A DNA stretch of 64,000 nucleotides from contig NZ_CP025794.1 of assembly GCF_002906655.1 (NCBI RefSeq), forward strand, positions 372,001 through 436,000, read 5' to 3'. The notes beneath the pieces were generated by a model, which was not told the DNA's origin, made no database searches, and saw only the letters and a list, made by a program, of their open reading frames with translations. How positions within the stretch are numbered: the stretch's first letter is position 1; the number at the start of each line of letters is the position of its first letter. Below are positions 27,841-37,594 of the stretch, one piece after another. Source of the DNA: Vibrio hyugaensis. Lineage in GTDB: Bacteria > Pseudomonadota > Gammaproteobacteria > Enterobacterales > Vibrionaceae. The position numbers were made by a program, and so were the translations under genes.

Positions 27841-28677
27841 ATGATTAAAATTGGTCAAATTAACAGCTTAGAAGTCACTAAAACGGCTGATTTTGGCGTA
27901 TTTTTGGATGGTGATGATTACGGTTCTGTCATGCTGCCTAATAAATATGTACCAGAAGGTACGAACGTAGGCGATCATATTGACGTATTTCTTTACTTTG
28001 ATTCAGAAAGTCAGCTAGCTGCGACCATTGATAAACCCATTGCTCAGGTTGGCGAGTGGGGCCTAATGCAAGTCGAAGGTGTCAGTAGCACTGGTGCTTT
28101 CGTAAATTGGGGCATCAAAGAAAAAGATCTTCTTATCCCGTTTAGTGAGCAACGTGCGCGCTTTACCGCTGGTCAAAACATTCTGGTTTACGTGTACACA
28201 GATAAAGCATCTGGTCGTATTGTCGGTACAACTAAGTTCAATAAGTGGCTGGATAAAACGCCAGCAAACTATGAAGTGAACGAAGAAGTTAACCTAATCA
28301 TCGCAGAACGCAGCCAACTTGGTTATAAAGCGATTGTGAACGGCGAGCATTGGGGAATGATCTTCCCATCGGATGTGTTTGGTAAGTTATTTATTGGTAA
28401 AAAGCTGAAAGGCTACATTAAGCAAATTCGCGAAGACGGCAAAATCGACCTTGCGCTACAAAAAGTAGGCGTGGCGAAAATGGATGATCTTTCGAGTAAA
28501 ATCCTAGAGCTTTTAGAGAAGAAGGGCGGTTTTCTACCTCTAAACGATAAATCTACGCCAGATGCGATTTTTGCAGCTTTCCGTACAAGTAAAGGCACGT
28601 TCAAAAAAACCATCGGCGGTTTGTACAAGCAAGGTAAGCTCGTGATTGAGAAAGACGGTATTCGTCTCGCTGAATAG
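27841..28677 (+). CDS. CvfB/YitL-family S1 RNA-binding protein
   Basis: This 278-residue protein has tandem S1-like RNA-binding domains (residues ~1-65, ~70-130, ~145-210) followed by a C-terminal winged-helix (about 215-278; DAIFAAFRTSKGTFKKTIGGLYKQGKL). That is the architecture of CvfB from staphylococci and pneumococci, which binds RNA and influences virulence gene expression there. Its role in Vibrio is unknown. AAAGAGAC-type ribosome site upstream of ATG 27841. Monocistronic. Confidence 0.88.
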   Translation: MIKIGQINSLEVTKTADFGVFLDGDDYGSVMLPNKYVPEGTNVGDHIDVFLYFDSESQLAATIDKPIAQVGEWGLMQVEGVSSTGAFVNWGIKEKDLLIPFSEQRARFTAGQNILVYVYTDKASGRIVGTTKFNKWLDKTPANYEVNEEVNLIIAERSQLGYKAIVNGEHWGMIFPSDVFGKLFIGKKLKGYIKQIREDGKIDLALQKVGVAKMDDLSSKILELLEKKGGFLPLNDKSTPDAIFAAFRTSKGTFKKTIGGLYKQGKLVIEKDGIRLAE

Positions 28678-28742
28678 AGCTTTAAGTTGCTGGTGGCGGA
28701 GATTCATCAAGTTCAAACTCGATTTGGACGAAATTAGCAGTC

Positions 28743-28777
28743 AAAAAAATGGCCCAAACTCGTCCTTATTTTGGGCC
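28743..28777 (-). terminator. Minus-strand terminator ending the candidate RNA
   Basis: Stem GGCCCAAA (28751-28758) with TTTGGGCC (28770-28777); the minus-strand read-out continues ATTTTTTTGA. rsmF already has its own terminator at 28946-28973, so this one implies an independent minus transcript. Confidence 0.7.
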
Positions 28778-28940
28778 TAGGGGAAACGGCTCCTTTCATA
28801 GAGCCTGCGCTAAACTTTTGACCAACACATATTGTTGGTGAACATAGAGAGAAATGCCGTTTCAAAGCGATGCTTTGATATCTTCAGTTTAGTACAGGGG
28901 ACTCGAATCGCTAGTGAACCCAGTTCCAATCATGCTTTAG
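28743..28940 (-). ncRNA. Candidate structured small RNA
   Basis: No ORF is present, but several perfect helices are: ACCAACA/TGTTGGT (28821-28827 with 28833-28839), TCAAAGC/GCTTTGA (28862-28868 with 28872-28878), CTAAACT/AGTTTAG (28810-28816 with 28886-28892) and GAAACGGC/GCCGTTTC (28783-28790 with 28856-28863). The last two cross, so a pseudoknot is possible; GGCTC/GAGCC (28788-28792 with 28801-28805) competes with one of them. On the minus strand the element ends in GGCCCAAA-loop-TTTGGGCC plus ATTTTTTT, an intrinsic terminator that neither neighbouring gene needs. I do not recognise an Rfam family. Confidence 0.45.
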
Positions 28941-28945
28941 AACCA

Positions 28946-28973
28946 AAAAGCCATCGTAAATACGATGGCTTTT
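28946..28973. terminator. Terminator downstream of rsmF
   Basis: A 13-bp perfect stem AAAAGCCATCGTA / TACGATGGCTTTT with a 2-base AA turn. Bidirectional in form. Confidence 0.85.
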
Positions 28974-29001
28974 CATTTATTTATAGCATTTCACTTTGCT
29001 A

Positions 29002-30438
29002 TTAAAATAAGTTCTTATCTCGCACTAATTCTCGTGGAAGGCCGTTTTTAATGCGGTTACTTACCCATTTACCAAGGCCAATGATCGCGCCTTCGTACTT
29101 CACTAATACTTCGCCTTTGCCGGTTTTCATCTCAGCTGGAATGTTTTGAGGGCGAACGTCTCGGCCCATATACCATTCACGAGCTTCGTCGATCGTAAGC
29201 TCAATCGCATTTTTCTCTAAACCTGTCGCCAGCGCCGTTGCTACTTGATGTTGCCAACGGTAGCCATTCTTATGCGCTTCGGCAATCTTGATACCCATGC
29301 GAGAGAAACGCAGTTCGCCAATCATCGGCTCTAGTGCGTCTGGGAAAAGCCACACATCTTTATCACGAATCCAAACCGTGCTGTCTTCAGGTAACTTGAT
29401 TTCCATTGCGCTTTGAAGCTGGTTAGCGATATCAGTGGATTCTTTGTTAGACGCTTTAACAAATGGGAATTTACCCATGCGTTTTTTGACTTTTGGTGCT
29501 TCTACGGCAGCAAGCTTACGTATACGTGCAACAAAGAAACCCTCACAGTCATACACTTGAGGGAAGATGTGCAAGAAGCCTTCTTCAGTCAACGCCGCCT
29601 CGGCATTATGAAACAGATCTTTTAAGCTCTCGAATTCAACCGCGTCACCAAATGTTTCTTTAAGATGGTGGCAAACTTGTTGGTTTTCTTCCGTGCTCAA
29701 CGTGCAGGTTGAATAAACCATCACGCCGCCAGGTTTAAGAGCGTGGAACGCACTTTCGATCAAATCTTTTTGAGTGTCTGCAATTTCAATGACTGATGCT
29801 TGCGTCCAGTTCTTCATTGCGTCTTCATCTTTACGCACTGTGCCTTCACCGGAACATGGTGCGTCTAACAGAACGGCATCAAATTGTTCTGGTAGCCAGC
29901 CACCAAACACACGACCGTCGAAGTTGCTTAGTGCTGCGTTACGCACACCACAACGTTCGATGTTTGCGTGTAGCACTTTTACACGACTTGCCGCGTATTC
30001 ATTCGCGACCAAAACGCCTTCATTGTTCATTAAGGCAGCTATTTGAGTTGTTTTAGAGCCCGGAGCCGCAGCGGTATCGAGCACTGCGTCATACGATTCG
30101 TCATTCATGAATAAGGCGGATACCGGCATCATTGAGCTGGCTTCTTGAATATAAAACAACCCAGACATGTGTTCTGCGGTATTGCCTAATGGTACGAGCG
30201 ATTCATCTGCTTCGATCCAAAACCCAGTCTCACACCAGGGTACAGGAGATAACTTCCAACCTTTTGCCTTTGCTCGCTCTAAAAACGCTTCTACGCTGAC
30301 TTTCAACGTATTAACGCGAATACTCTTGCGCAACGGCTTTTGGCACGACGCTACGAAGTCATCCATGTTGAGGTGAGCAGGAAGAATAGTTTTGATTTTT
30401 TCCAGAAATGCTTCTGGGATGTAAACATTAGGATGCAA
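29002..30438 (-). CDS. rsmF: 16S rRNA m5C1407 methyltransferase RsmF
   Basis: This is a 478-residue SAM-dependent methyltransferase that modifies C1407 of 16S rRNA. The RsmB/NOP family motifs are all present: [17 protein letters not shown] (SAM site), [14 protein letters not shown] with the first catalytic Cys, and [14 protein letters not shown] with the nucleophile Cys. The C-terminal PUA-like region ([20 protein letters not shown]) matches RsmF (YebU), not RsmB. It lies immediately downstream of letA-letB on the same strand, as in E. coli, but a terminator separates them. Confidence 0.95.
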   Translation of the reverse strand: MHPNVYIPEAFLEKIKTILPAHLNMDDFVASCQKPLRKSIRVNTLKVSVEAFLERAKAKGWKLSPVPWCETGFWIEADESLVPLGNTAEHMSGLFYIQEASSMMPVSALFMNDESYDAVLDTAAAPGSKTTQIAALMNNEGVLVANEYAASRVKVLHANIERCGVRNAALSNFDGRVFGGWLPEQFDAVLLDAPCSGEGTVRKDEDAMKNWTQASVIEIADTQKDLIESAFHALKPGGVMVYSTCTLSTEENQQVCHHLKETFGDAVEFESLKDLFHNAEAALTEEGFLHIFPQVYDCEGFFVARIRKLAAVEAPKVKKRMGKFPFVKASNKESTDIANQLQSAMEIKLPEDSTVWIRDKDVWLFPDALEPMIGELRFSRMGIKIAEAHKNGYRWQHQVATALATGLEKNAIELTIDEAREWYMGRDVRPQNIPAEMKTGKGEVLVKYEGAIIGLGKWVSNRIKNGLPRELVRDKNLF

Positions 30439-30520
30439 AGTGGAATCTCGATTGCAGAATTTGCTTCAAATGATATACGAAACTGGGTTAGAAACGAATA
30501 GCCACAAAGGCTACGGTAAT

Positions 30521-30547
30521 AAAAAAGAGCAGCGATTGCTGCTCTTT
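30521..30547. terminator. Terminator downstream of letB
   Basis: A 10-bp stem AAAGAGCAGC / GCTGCTCTTT with a GATT loop between letB and rsmF. Confidence 0.85.
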
Positions 30548-30570
30548 AGTCTATCTTGGTTATCTATGAA

Positions 30571-33225
30571 TCATGGTTTGGGGATTGCTGTGCGCCATTC
30601 CAACCAACTCTCTTCAGCTTGAGGGTACAAGTAGAAAGAGTGACCTTTTTTTGCTGCTGGTGGAATTTGAGATTGCTCTGGTGTTGAGAAAGCGATACCA
30701 CCACGTACAAGGCTATCAATTGTACCTGCTTTAATGTTTGCTCCACCTAAACCAATCGAAACATCAACGCCAGACACGTTCCAGAATACACTGTTCTGAC
30801 GAACTAGGTAGGCATATTCTGGCTGAATTTCAATCTGGGTAATCACACGATCAGCGAATTCTCCTAAATGCACATCCGTTACCTGACCAACTTCCATTTG
30901 ACGGTATAGGATAGGGGTGCCAATCTGCACTGAGCCACGCTGTTCACTTTGTAAGGTAAAACGCATCCCTTGTGAGCGCGCATTACCTTTCTCTAGATCA
31001 AATTTGAATGCTGCTGCACCTTGGCCCGGTTCCACGCTAATGGATTTAGACACTAATGCGCCTAGGTTTTTAACGCCGCCTAAGCCAATTTCTGGCTCAG
31101 TCAACCAAAAATGTGACCCGGTAACGGCAATGTCTTCCACATATTCAGGTAAAATACGGGCAGTCACTTCAACCATTTCTCGGCGGAAGTTAGGGACCAC
31201 TAAAGTGACTTCACCGACTTTGACACCTTGGTATTTGATTGGCATCCCTTTGCTTACTTCCTGAGAACCGTCTGTTTCCAAAGCGATGACACGTCCAAAC
31301 TTACGCGCTTGCTTTTGATCTTGATAGAGCTTCCAGCGTTGGCCAATTTTGTTCTCAATACCTGGAATTGAATCGAACGCGATACCGCCTTTAATTAAGG
31401 ATTTAAGCGGGTGTGCCTTAACGGTGATTCCAGCAAGTGAAGCGTCGACCTCAACGCCTGAGCGATTCCAAAATACGGTTTGAGCCGTAATCAGATGTGC
31501 GTAGCGGTTTTCAATCGTGGCTTTTACGATAACGCCACCATCGACTAAATTGAAATCAGACACGCTGCCCACGGGCAGATTTCGGTAGAGCAGAGGACTG
31601 CCTTTCGAAATCGGAGGCAACTCAGAAGCAAATAAGTTAAGCGTTTTCGAACCACTCTGGTTGTATTGCGCTAATTCAGCTAAAGATTCACTTTGGAATA
31701 GCTGGTACTCTTTTTGAATCTTTTCCGCGCCTTGGCTAACAAAGCTGATTGAACCTGCTAACAGTTGTTTGGCCGGTGGGACCGTCACACTGAGGCCCGA
31801 TTCGGTGAGCTCGGCCGATGCACTGCCTGTTACATAGAAGCGGTTGTTGGATTTGATGAGGTGTTTGTATTCTTGATCAATCAACACATCCATGAAAACT
31901 TCATGATTCGCTTGCTGAGCTTTCTCTTCATCGAGTAGTCCTACTTTAATGATTGAACCCACAACAATGCCTTTGTAGAGGACGTTTGCACCGCTATCTA
32001 AGCCGAATGAGTTATCCGAAACAAGGCGAATCGCTATCGATTTCTCCTGCTGCTGATTAAAGACGTTTTTACGAATAGCAGTAAACTGACGTGCACGTTC
32101 ACCTTCACCTGGAACGATGGTTAAGAAATTGCCACGAACAAGGTTAGCGATATTTTCGACACCAGAAAGTGATACTTTTGCTTCTTCAAGAACAAAACGT
32201 GTACCAGAGGTAAGCATGTCACTGAATGCGGGTTGGATTGCAGCAGAAGCAAGAATGACCTCACGACCTTCAGATAGGTTTAAATCCGTGACTTGGCCGA
32301 CTTCAATCCCACGATACATGATCGGAGCACCTTCAGCGCTGATTTTGTTGTCATCTGGAAGGGCAATTTTGATTGCGATACCACGGCCTGCGGTTTTAAG
32401 GTCTTTATATAAACGAAATTCTTTATAATCTTCGACTGGCTCACCATCGTCTGGTGAGTCGACCGCGATCGCACCACCAAGTAGGGCGCTCATGCTTTCT
32501 AGGCGGACATCAACGCCTTCAAAACCGATGCTTGCACCAATACCACTCACATTCCAAAAACGACTGCGGTTGTTGATGATGTGTCGGTATTGATCCTGAA
32601 TGTTGGCTTGGATCGTAATGGATTTCGCATCTTCGTTTAATTGGTAGCTGTAAACTTCACCAATAGGGATTTTTTTATAAACAATCTGAGAACCAATGGA
32701 AACGCCGCCTAAGTCACGACTTTTTAGTTTGATATTGAGCCCTTGAGTGACGCGAAGATCAGTCGGTGCGGAGTCAAGTGCGTGGAACGACGTTTCAAAC
32801 TCTTTACTGTCACCCGGTTGGATAGAAATGTAGTTACCGGAGACAAGAGCATCTAACCCAGATACACCAGTTAAACTTGCGGTCGGTTTAACGAGCCAAA
32901 AGCGTGTTTTCTCATTAAGCAATTTGGTTGCTTCTGGGTAAATGTCTGCATCGACATAAATGCTGCCTAAATCCTCAGACAAGTTGATGTCGCGTACCAT
33001 ACCCACTTCCAAGCCTTGATAGCGAATCGTCGTACGGCCAGCAATTAAACCGGCTGCATCAGAGAAGTGGATTTGTACCCGCTGTCCAGCGTCATGAATG
33101 GACTTAACGACTAGCCAACCGGCTAAAATCATCGTCAAGATCGGCAGGAGCCAAAGGGGAGAAATGCCTTTACTCCTCTTTATCTCTGGCTCGTATGACG
33201 TTTGAGAACTGTTCTGATCACTCAT
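30571..33225 (-). CDS. letB: Intermembrane phospholipid transport protein LetB (YebT), seven MCE domains
   Basis: This 884-residue inner-membrane-anchored protein forms a hexameric tunnel across the periplasm for lipid movement. One TM near residues 22-42 (ISPLWLLPILTMILAGWLV) is followed by seven MCE domains, each opening with the pattern G..I.Y....VG.V (YQGLEVGMV, YKKIPIGEV, YRGIEVGQV, YKGIVVGSI, YRNLPVGSV, YQGVKVGEV, YRQMEVGQV). E. coli LetB also has seven and 879 residues. The frame is open to 33315, but the ATG at 33225 overlaps the letA stop by 8 bp (ATGAGTGA), the usual coupled arrangement. Confidence 0.94.
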   Translation of the reverse strand: MSDQNSSQTSYEPEIKRSKGISPLWLLPILTMILAGWLVVKSIHDAGQRVQIHFSDAAGLIAGRTTIRYQGLEVGMVRDINLSEDLGSIYVDADIYPEATKLLNEKTRFWLVKPTASLTGVSGLDALVSGNYISIQPGDSKEFETSFHALDSAPTDLRVTQGLNIKLKSRDLGGVSIGSQIVYKKIPIGEVYSYQLNEDAKSITIQANIQDQYRHIINNRSRFWNVSGIGASIGFEGVDVRLESMSALLGGAIAVDSPDDGEPVEDYKEFRLYKDLKTAGRGIAIKIALPDDNKISAEGAPIMYRGIEVGQVTDLNLSEGREVILASAAIQPAFSDMLTSGTRFVLEEAKVSLSGVENIANLVRGNFLTIVPGEGERARQFTAIRKNVFNQQQEKSIAIRLVSDNSFGLDSGANVLYKGIVVGSIIKVGLLDEEKAQQANHEVFMDVLIDQEYKHLIKSNNRFYVTGSASAELTESGLSVTVPPAKQLLAGSISFVSQGAEKIQKEYQLFQSESLAELAQYNQSGSKTLNLFASELPPISKGSPLLYRNLPVGSVSDFNLVDGGVIVKATIENRYAHLITAQTVFWNRSGVEVDASLAGITVKAHPLKSLIKGGIAFDSIPGIENKIGQRWKLYQDQKQARKFGRVIALETDGSQEVSKGMPIKYQGVKVGEVTLVVPNFRREMVEVTARILPEYVEDIAVTGSHFWLTEPEIGLGGVKNLGALVSKSISVEPGQGAAAFKFDLEKGNARSQGMRFTLQSEQRGSVQIGTPILYRQMEVGQVTDVHLGEFADRVITQIEIQPEYAYLVRQNSVFWNVSGVDVSIGLGGANIKAGTIDSLVRGGIAFSTPEQSQIPPAAKKGHSFYLYPQAEESWLEWRTAIPKP

Positions 33226-34465
33226 TAATTGACTCTTTTTCTGATTGTTTTGGGGCTTGGTCCCAGATAAGCCTTGGATCAATGCTCTCCGCGGCGAGCA
33301 TTGTAAGAACGACAACTACACCAAACGCTACCGCACCGTAGCCTGGTGTGAAATCGAGAATTTGTCCACGATCGACCAATGTCATCATGATAGAGATAAC
33401 AAACAAATCCATCACGGACCATTTACCGATCCACTTTACTGCAAAGTAAACCATCATTCGCTGTCTTCGAAACACCGAACGTTTAAATTTTATACATAGC
33501 AAGATGTAGGTGAGACCAAGGATTTTTGCCACAGGTACGACAATACTGGCAACAAAAATGATCACTGCGATACCGTACATCCCATTTTTGACTAAACCAG
33601 CAACGCCCGAAAATATCGTATCTTCTAAACGTTTGCCGTTCGTAAGCAAGATAGAGATAGGGATTAGGTTCGCCGGAAAAATAGCAATGGTTGCTGCGAT
33701 TAGGTAAGCCCAAGTTTTTTGGATTGAATTTGGCTTATGATGGTAAAGCGCATGATTACAACGGCGGCATTTATCACCTTCTGGTTGAGAAAGGTGACAC
33801 TCGTGACAATGTACGTCCTTGTGTTCAAAGTCATAGCTCGTCTCAGACTGCCATGACTCCCAGTAGCGACGGACGCTAATACGAGAAATCAACAAAACAG
33901 TGAAGATTTGCAGTAGTACGAGGCCGATCAATCCTGGTCCGACGAAAATGTCAGAGTAGTCCTGAAGCTTGAAACAGGAAATTGCGATACTGACCAAAAA
34001 TACATCCAGCATGACCCAATGTTTAAGGTGTTGGATTAGCCACAGTGAAACCCTAAGTCCTTTAAACCAACGCTTGTGTAATGACCAATGTGCGGTTACG
34101 ACAGAGCTGCATACGATGAGTGGGGCGAGGGAGCTGCAAAACAGAATTAAGATAGAAAGAAGGACAAAGCCTTCTTGAAACAGCGTAATCATCCCAGAAG
34201 GCAGTGTTGCCGGTATCATTACACCGAACAGACGAATGCTGATGAAATTAAAAAAATGTGAAGGGATGAACAGGAGAATGCAGGTAACCGCGATAGCAAG
34301 GTTACCAGACAAGCTTGGACTGCCACCTCGATACAACTCAGTACCGCAGCGTGGGCAGTGCGCATTTCTTCGATTAGGTAAATCGACAATATCGACAGGT
34401 AACTCGCAACCTTGGCATAAGCGAACATTATTGGGTTGCGACGCATGTTTAGATAGAGAGGTCAC
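33218..34465 (-). CDS. letA: Inner-membrane lipid transporter component LetA (YebS/PqiA family)
   Basis: This 415-residue PqiA-family membrane protein partners with LetB. Two cytoplasmic zinc ribbons are seen: CQGCELP...CPRCGTEL (about 18-42) and CHECHLSQPEGDKCRRC (about 220-236). Each precedes a four-helix transmembrane bundle, giving eight helices. LetA is thought to load or unload lipids at the base of the LetB tunnel. Eight-base overlap with letB and a 24-base gap after the ABC exporter indicate a three-gene operon. Confidence 0.94.
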   Translation of the reverse strand: MTSLSKHASQPNNVRLCQGCELPVDIVDLPNRRNAHCPRCGTELYRGGSPSLSGNLAIAVTCILLFIPSHFFNFISIRLFGVMIPATLPSGMITLFQEGFVLLSILILFCSSLAPLIVCSSVVTAHWSLHKRWFKGLRVSLWLIQHLKHWVMLDVFLVSIAISCFKLQDYSDIFVGPGLIGLVLLQIFTVLLISRISVRRYWESWQSETSYDFEHKDVHCHECHLSQPEGDKCRRCNHALYHHKPNSIQKTWAYLIAATIAIFPANLIPISILLTNGKRLEDTIFSGVAGLVKNGMYGIAVIIFVASIVVPVAKILGLTYILLCIKFKRSVFRRQRMMVYFAVKWIGKWSVMDLFVISIMMTLVDRGQILDFTPGYGAVAFGVVVVLTMLAAESIDPRLIWDQAPKQSEKESINE

Positions 34466-34489
34466 AACGACCTCTCCACTAAGAATGGT

Positions 34490-36286
34490 TTAAGCGTGGG
34501 ACTGAATGCCCCCGTATAGGGTTTGATATAAGCCTTCTTGCTCAACAAGCTCACCATGGGTTCCTGTTTGCGTCACTCTTCCGTCCTCAAGCACATAAAT
34601 CAAATCAGCTTGCTTAACGGCAGATAAGCGGTGCGCGACGATTAGTGTCGTTCTACCACGTAAGAATTCAGTTAACGCCTTATGAAGAGCCGCTTCAGTT
34701 GCGGTATCCAATGCAGACGTTGCTTCATCTAGGATAACAAATTGTGGATTACTCAACACCATTCGTGCAATAGCTAAACGTTGACGTTGGCCCCCAGATA
34801 GGCGAATACCATTGCGTCCGATTTGCGTATCCAAACCGTGGTTTAGTTGAGAAATTACATCTTGCAACTGCGCAACTTCTAGTGCGCGCCACAATGACAT
34901 TTCGTCAAAATCCCCACCGAGGGTCAGATTATGCCTCAACGAGTCATTAAATAGTATAGGTTGTTGTAAAACCACGGCAATTTTGTCGCGTATCACTTCA
35001 AAGCTAATGTCGTCTGTCAGTTCATCATTAAAACGGATTGAACCTGCGGTCTGTCTGTATACGCCAATCAACAGCTGAATCAGCGTCGATTTACCACCAC
35101 CACTTGCACCGACCAAGGCTACTTTCTTACCAGCTGGGATGTGTAACGAAAGATCATCCAACACTTTGTTTTCATTATTGTATGAAAAATCAACATGTTC
35201 GATTTTTACATCAACTTCTTTATTTTCTTTGAAAGGATTTACCTTAGAGACAGGTCTATGTTCTTCTTCCAATTCCAATAGGTCGTTAATGCGTTTTAGT
35301 GCGGCTTTTGCGCTGTACCAAGAGAATTGGATACCCAGTAGTTCCTGGACAGGAGAAAGCATAAACCAAAGGTAACCGAATACTGCGAAGATTTGACCAA
35401 TGGTGAGATCACTGAACATCACCATTAACATCGCAACAGCACGAAACAGTTCAAAGCCAATTAAAAATAAGAGGAAAGAAACTCGACCCGCGGCTTCGGA
35501 TTGCCATGCATACTTGTCCGCATCAATACGAACTTGGTCAGCGTTGTTCTTCAATTGCTGTAGAAATTCGCGTTCTTTGTTTGCTGCGCGTAATTGATAG
35601 ATACCATCTAGCGTTTCGACTAATCGATTCTGGAAGATTTCGAATGAATGGTTTTCCTTACGTTTTAGGTGTTTAACCATGCTCCCCAGTTTGCGAGAGA
35701 AGTAGATAACGATAGGGTTAACCAAAAGAATAAAGAGGCCGAGACGCCAGTCGAGCCATAGAAGGACAATGGCGGTACCAATCACCGTTAGAAAACTGAT
35801 AACAAATTTAGCTAACGTAGAACCAATGAATTTATCAATGGTCTCAATGTCGGTGATAAGGTGAGCATTGATGCCACCGCTGCCTTTTGTCTCGTATTGT
35901 CGAATACTGATGCGACCGAGTTTGTCGATCATTTTACTTCGCATTTCAAACGTGATGGTTTTGGAGACTAAAGTAAATTGTCGGCTCTGAAGAATATTGA
36001 ACGCTTGGCTGCCTGCCCGCATGAGCACAACCAAAAAGAGAGTAAAGAAAATATATCCCGTAGGTGTATGCCACGCTTCAGGTAAGACTGCATTCATTGC
36101 CGCAAGGCCTGATGCCGGTTTGTCCAATAAGACTTCATCCACCATTAAAGGCATAAGAAGAGGGATTGGAACACTAATCAAGGTTGCAAGAACAGCAATC
36201 AAGTTCGCCACAATCAACTTGGACTTGTGCTTTTTGACTTGTGTTATCAACCAAGAACGGCTAATAGTGTCGTTTTTCGGATTCAT
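34490..36286 (-). CDS. ABC exporter half-transporter (MsbA/MdlB-like)
   Basis: This 598-residue exporter has six transmembrane helices (about 20-315) fused to an ATPase domain (about 350-590). Walker A GASGGGKST, Q-loop VVLQQPILF, signature LSGGQRQR, Walker B FVILDEATSALD and H-loop VAHRLS are intact, so it is active as a homodimer or heterodimer. The substrate cannot be read; lipid, peptide and drug exporters share this fold. It is first in a unit with letA and letB, a neighbour relation not seen in the E. coli msrC-letA-letB order, suggesting but not proving a link to lipid traffic. Divergent from msrC. Confidence 0.88.
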   Translation of the reverse strand: MNPKNDTISRSWLITQVKKHKSKLIVANLIAVLATLISVPIPLLMPLMVDEVLLDKPASGLAAMNAVLPEAWHTPTGYIFFTLFLVVLMRAGSQAFNILQSRQFTLVSKTITFEMRSKMIDKLGRISIRQYETKGSGGINAHLITDIETIDKFIGSTLAKFVISFLTVIGTAIVLLWLDWRLGLFILLVNPIVIYFSRKLGSMVKHLKRKENHSFEIFQNRLVETLDGIYQLRAANKEREFLQQLKNNADQVRIDADKYAWQSEAAGRVSFLLFLIGFELFRAVAMLMVMFSDLTIGQIFAVFGYLWFMLSPVQELLGIQFSWYSAKAALKRINDLLELEEEHRPVSKVNPFKENKEVDVKIEHVDFSYNNENKVLDDLSLHIPAGKKVALVGASGGGKSTLIQLLIGVYRQTAGSIRFNDELTDDISFEVIRDKIAVVLQQPILFNDSLRHNLTLGGDFDEMSLWRALEVAQLQDVISQLNHGLDTQIGRNGIRLSGGQRQRLAIARMVLSNPQFVILDEATSALDTATEAALHKALTEFLRGRTTLIVAHRLSAVKQADLIYVLEDGRVTQTGTHGELVEQEGLYQTLYGGIQSHA

Positions 36287-36378
36287 TGTAATTGAGAATA
36301 AGTCCTATTAAAAAGTAGGGCTGCATTGTAGCGCCATACTGTAAGAATGGAAGCCTAAATAAAAAGTAGGAAGTTAAT

Positions 36379-36852
36379 ATGAACATAGAACAATACCAAA
36401 GACTTACCAAACAGGCCGTAGCGCTGATCGAATCAGAAAAAGACTACATCGCGAACCTTGCCAACATCAGCTCACTACTAGTTATGGAGCTTGACGAGCT
36501 CAACTGGGCGGGTTTCTACCTTAAAAAAGGAAATGAACTGGTACTTGGGCCATTTCAAGGCAAACCTGCTTGCGTTCGTATCCCAATGGGGCGTGGTGTT
36601 TGTGGTACAGCTGCTCAAACTAATACCGTACAAAGAGTATACGACGTTCATGAGTTTGAAGGTCACATTGCCTGTGATGCTGCGAGTAATTCGGAAATTG
36701 TTATTCCTTTTACTATCAATGGAGAAGTGGCTGGCGTATTGGATATTGATAGCCCAAATATCGGCCGATTCGATGAAACAGACGAAGAAGGACTCACTCA
36801 TTTTATGTCAGAAGTAGAAAAGCTGCTTAATTCGCACGCTAACGACGCATAA
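36379..36852 (+). CDS. msrC: Free methionine-(R)-sulfoxide reductase MsrC (GAF domain)
   Basis: This is a 157-residue GAF-domain enzyme that reduces free methionine-R-sulfoxide with thioredoxin. The fRMsr signatures are visible: [31 protein letters not shown] and [16 protein letters not shown], supplying the three conserved Cys; the acidic residues of LDIDSP also match. Length is standard. Upstream spacing has AGGAAG before ATG. It precedes proQ on the same strand as in E. coli. Confidence 0.94.
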   Translation: MNIEQYQRLTKQAVALIESEKDYIANLANISSLLVMELDELNWAGFYLKKGNELVLGPFQGKPACVRIPMGRGVCGTAAQTNTVQRVYDVHEFEGHIACDAASNSEIVIPFTINGEVAGVLDIDSPNIGRFDETDEEGLTHFMSEVEKLLNSHANDA

Positions 36853-36950
36853 ATTCGTCCTCTAGTGTGGTTTTTCCTTGGCATGTCACTATAATACGAG
36901 AATATTTTTTCTTAATGCTTCGCGGAAATCCGCTCAAACCAGGAACCCTC

Positions 36951-37577
36951 ATGACTGAAAAGTTAAAAAACAGCAAAGAAGTTATCGCATACATTGCTGA
37001 ATGTTTCCCTAAGTGCTTTACTTTAGAAGGTGAAGCAAAGCCTCTGAAAATTGGTATTTTTCAAGATCTTGCGGAACGTCTAAATGAAGACGAAAAAGTA
37101 AGCAAAACTCAGCTTCGTGCAGCGTTAAGACAGTACACTTCATCATGGCGTTACCTACACGGTGTAAAACCAGGTGCAGTACGTGTTGATCTAGATGGCA
37201 ACCAATGTGGTGAGCTAGAGGAAGAACACGTAGAACACGCAAAAGCAACACTAGCTGAAAGCAAAGCGAAAGTTCAGGCTCGTCGTAAAGAACAAGCACA
37301 AAAAGCTCGTGAAGAGGGTAAGGCGAAAGCGAAACCTGCGGCTAAAAAGCCACAACAGCCTCGTCGTACTAACAAACCAAAAGTACAAAAAGAAAGTAAG
37401 CCTGTTGAAACACGCGCGCTAAATGCTGATGAAATCACAATCGGCAACGCAGTAAACGTGAACATGGGTAAAGGAAACATGGCAGCGACCATTGTTGAAG
37501 TCAATAAGGAAGATGTACGTGTTCAACTTGCTAACGGCCTGCAAATGGTTGTGAAAGCGGAGCACTTGCGCGCATAA
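36951..37577 (+). CDS. proQ: RNA chaperone ProQ
   Basis: This 208-residue RNA-binding protein affects sRNA-mRNA pairing, RNA stability and ProP expression. N-terminal FinO/ProQ domain (about 1-120; [33 protein letters not shown]), a Lys/Ala/Arg-rich linker (about 110-155), and a C-terminal Tudor-like domain ([19 protein letters not shown]). The open frame reaches 36867, but ATG 36951 with AGGA six bases upstream gives the family start [10 protein letters not shown]. Followed after 17 bases by prc, so a proQ-prc operon. Confidence 0.95.
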   Translation: MTEKLKNSKEVIAYIAECFPKCFTLEGEAKPLKIGIFQDLAERLNEDEKVSKTQLRAALRQYTSSWRYLHGVKPGAVRVDLDGNQCGELEEEHVEHAKATLAESKAKVQARRKEQAQKAREEGKAKAKPAAKKPQQPRRTNKPKVQKESKPVETRALNADEITIGNAVNVNMGKGNMAATIVEVNKEDVRVQLANGLQMVVKAEHLRA

Positions 37578-37594
37578 GGGAGATACTCCTACGC

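Noticed and set aside
28895..28925. tRNA T-arm-like sequence (GATTCGAGTCCCC on minus)
   Set aside because: No acceptor, D or anticodon arms can be built around it, and there is no CCA end; kept only as part of the candidate structured RNA.
31115..31130. GTGACCCGGTAAC as a matS
   Set aside because: More than one deviation from GTGACRNYGTCAC.
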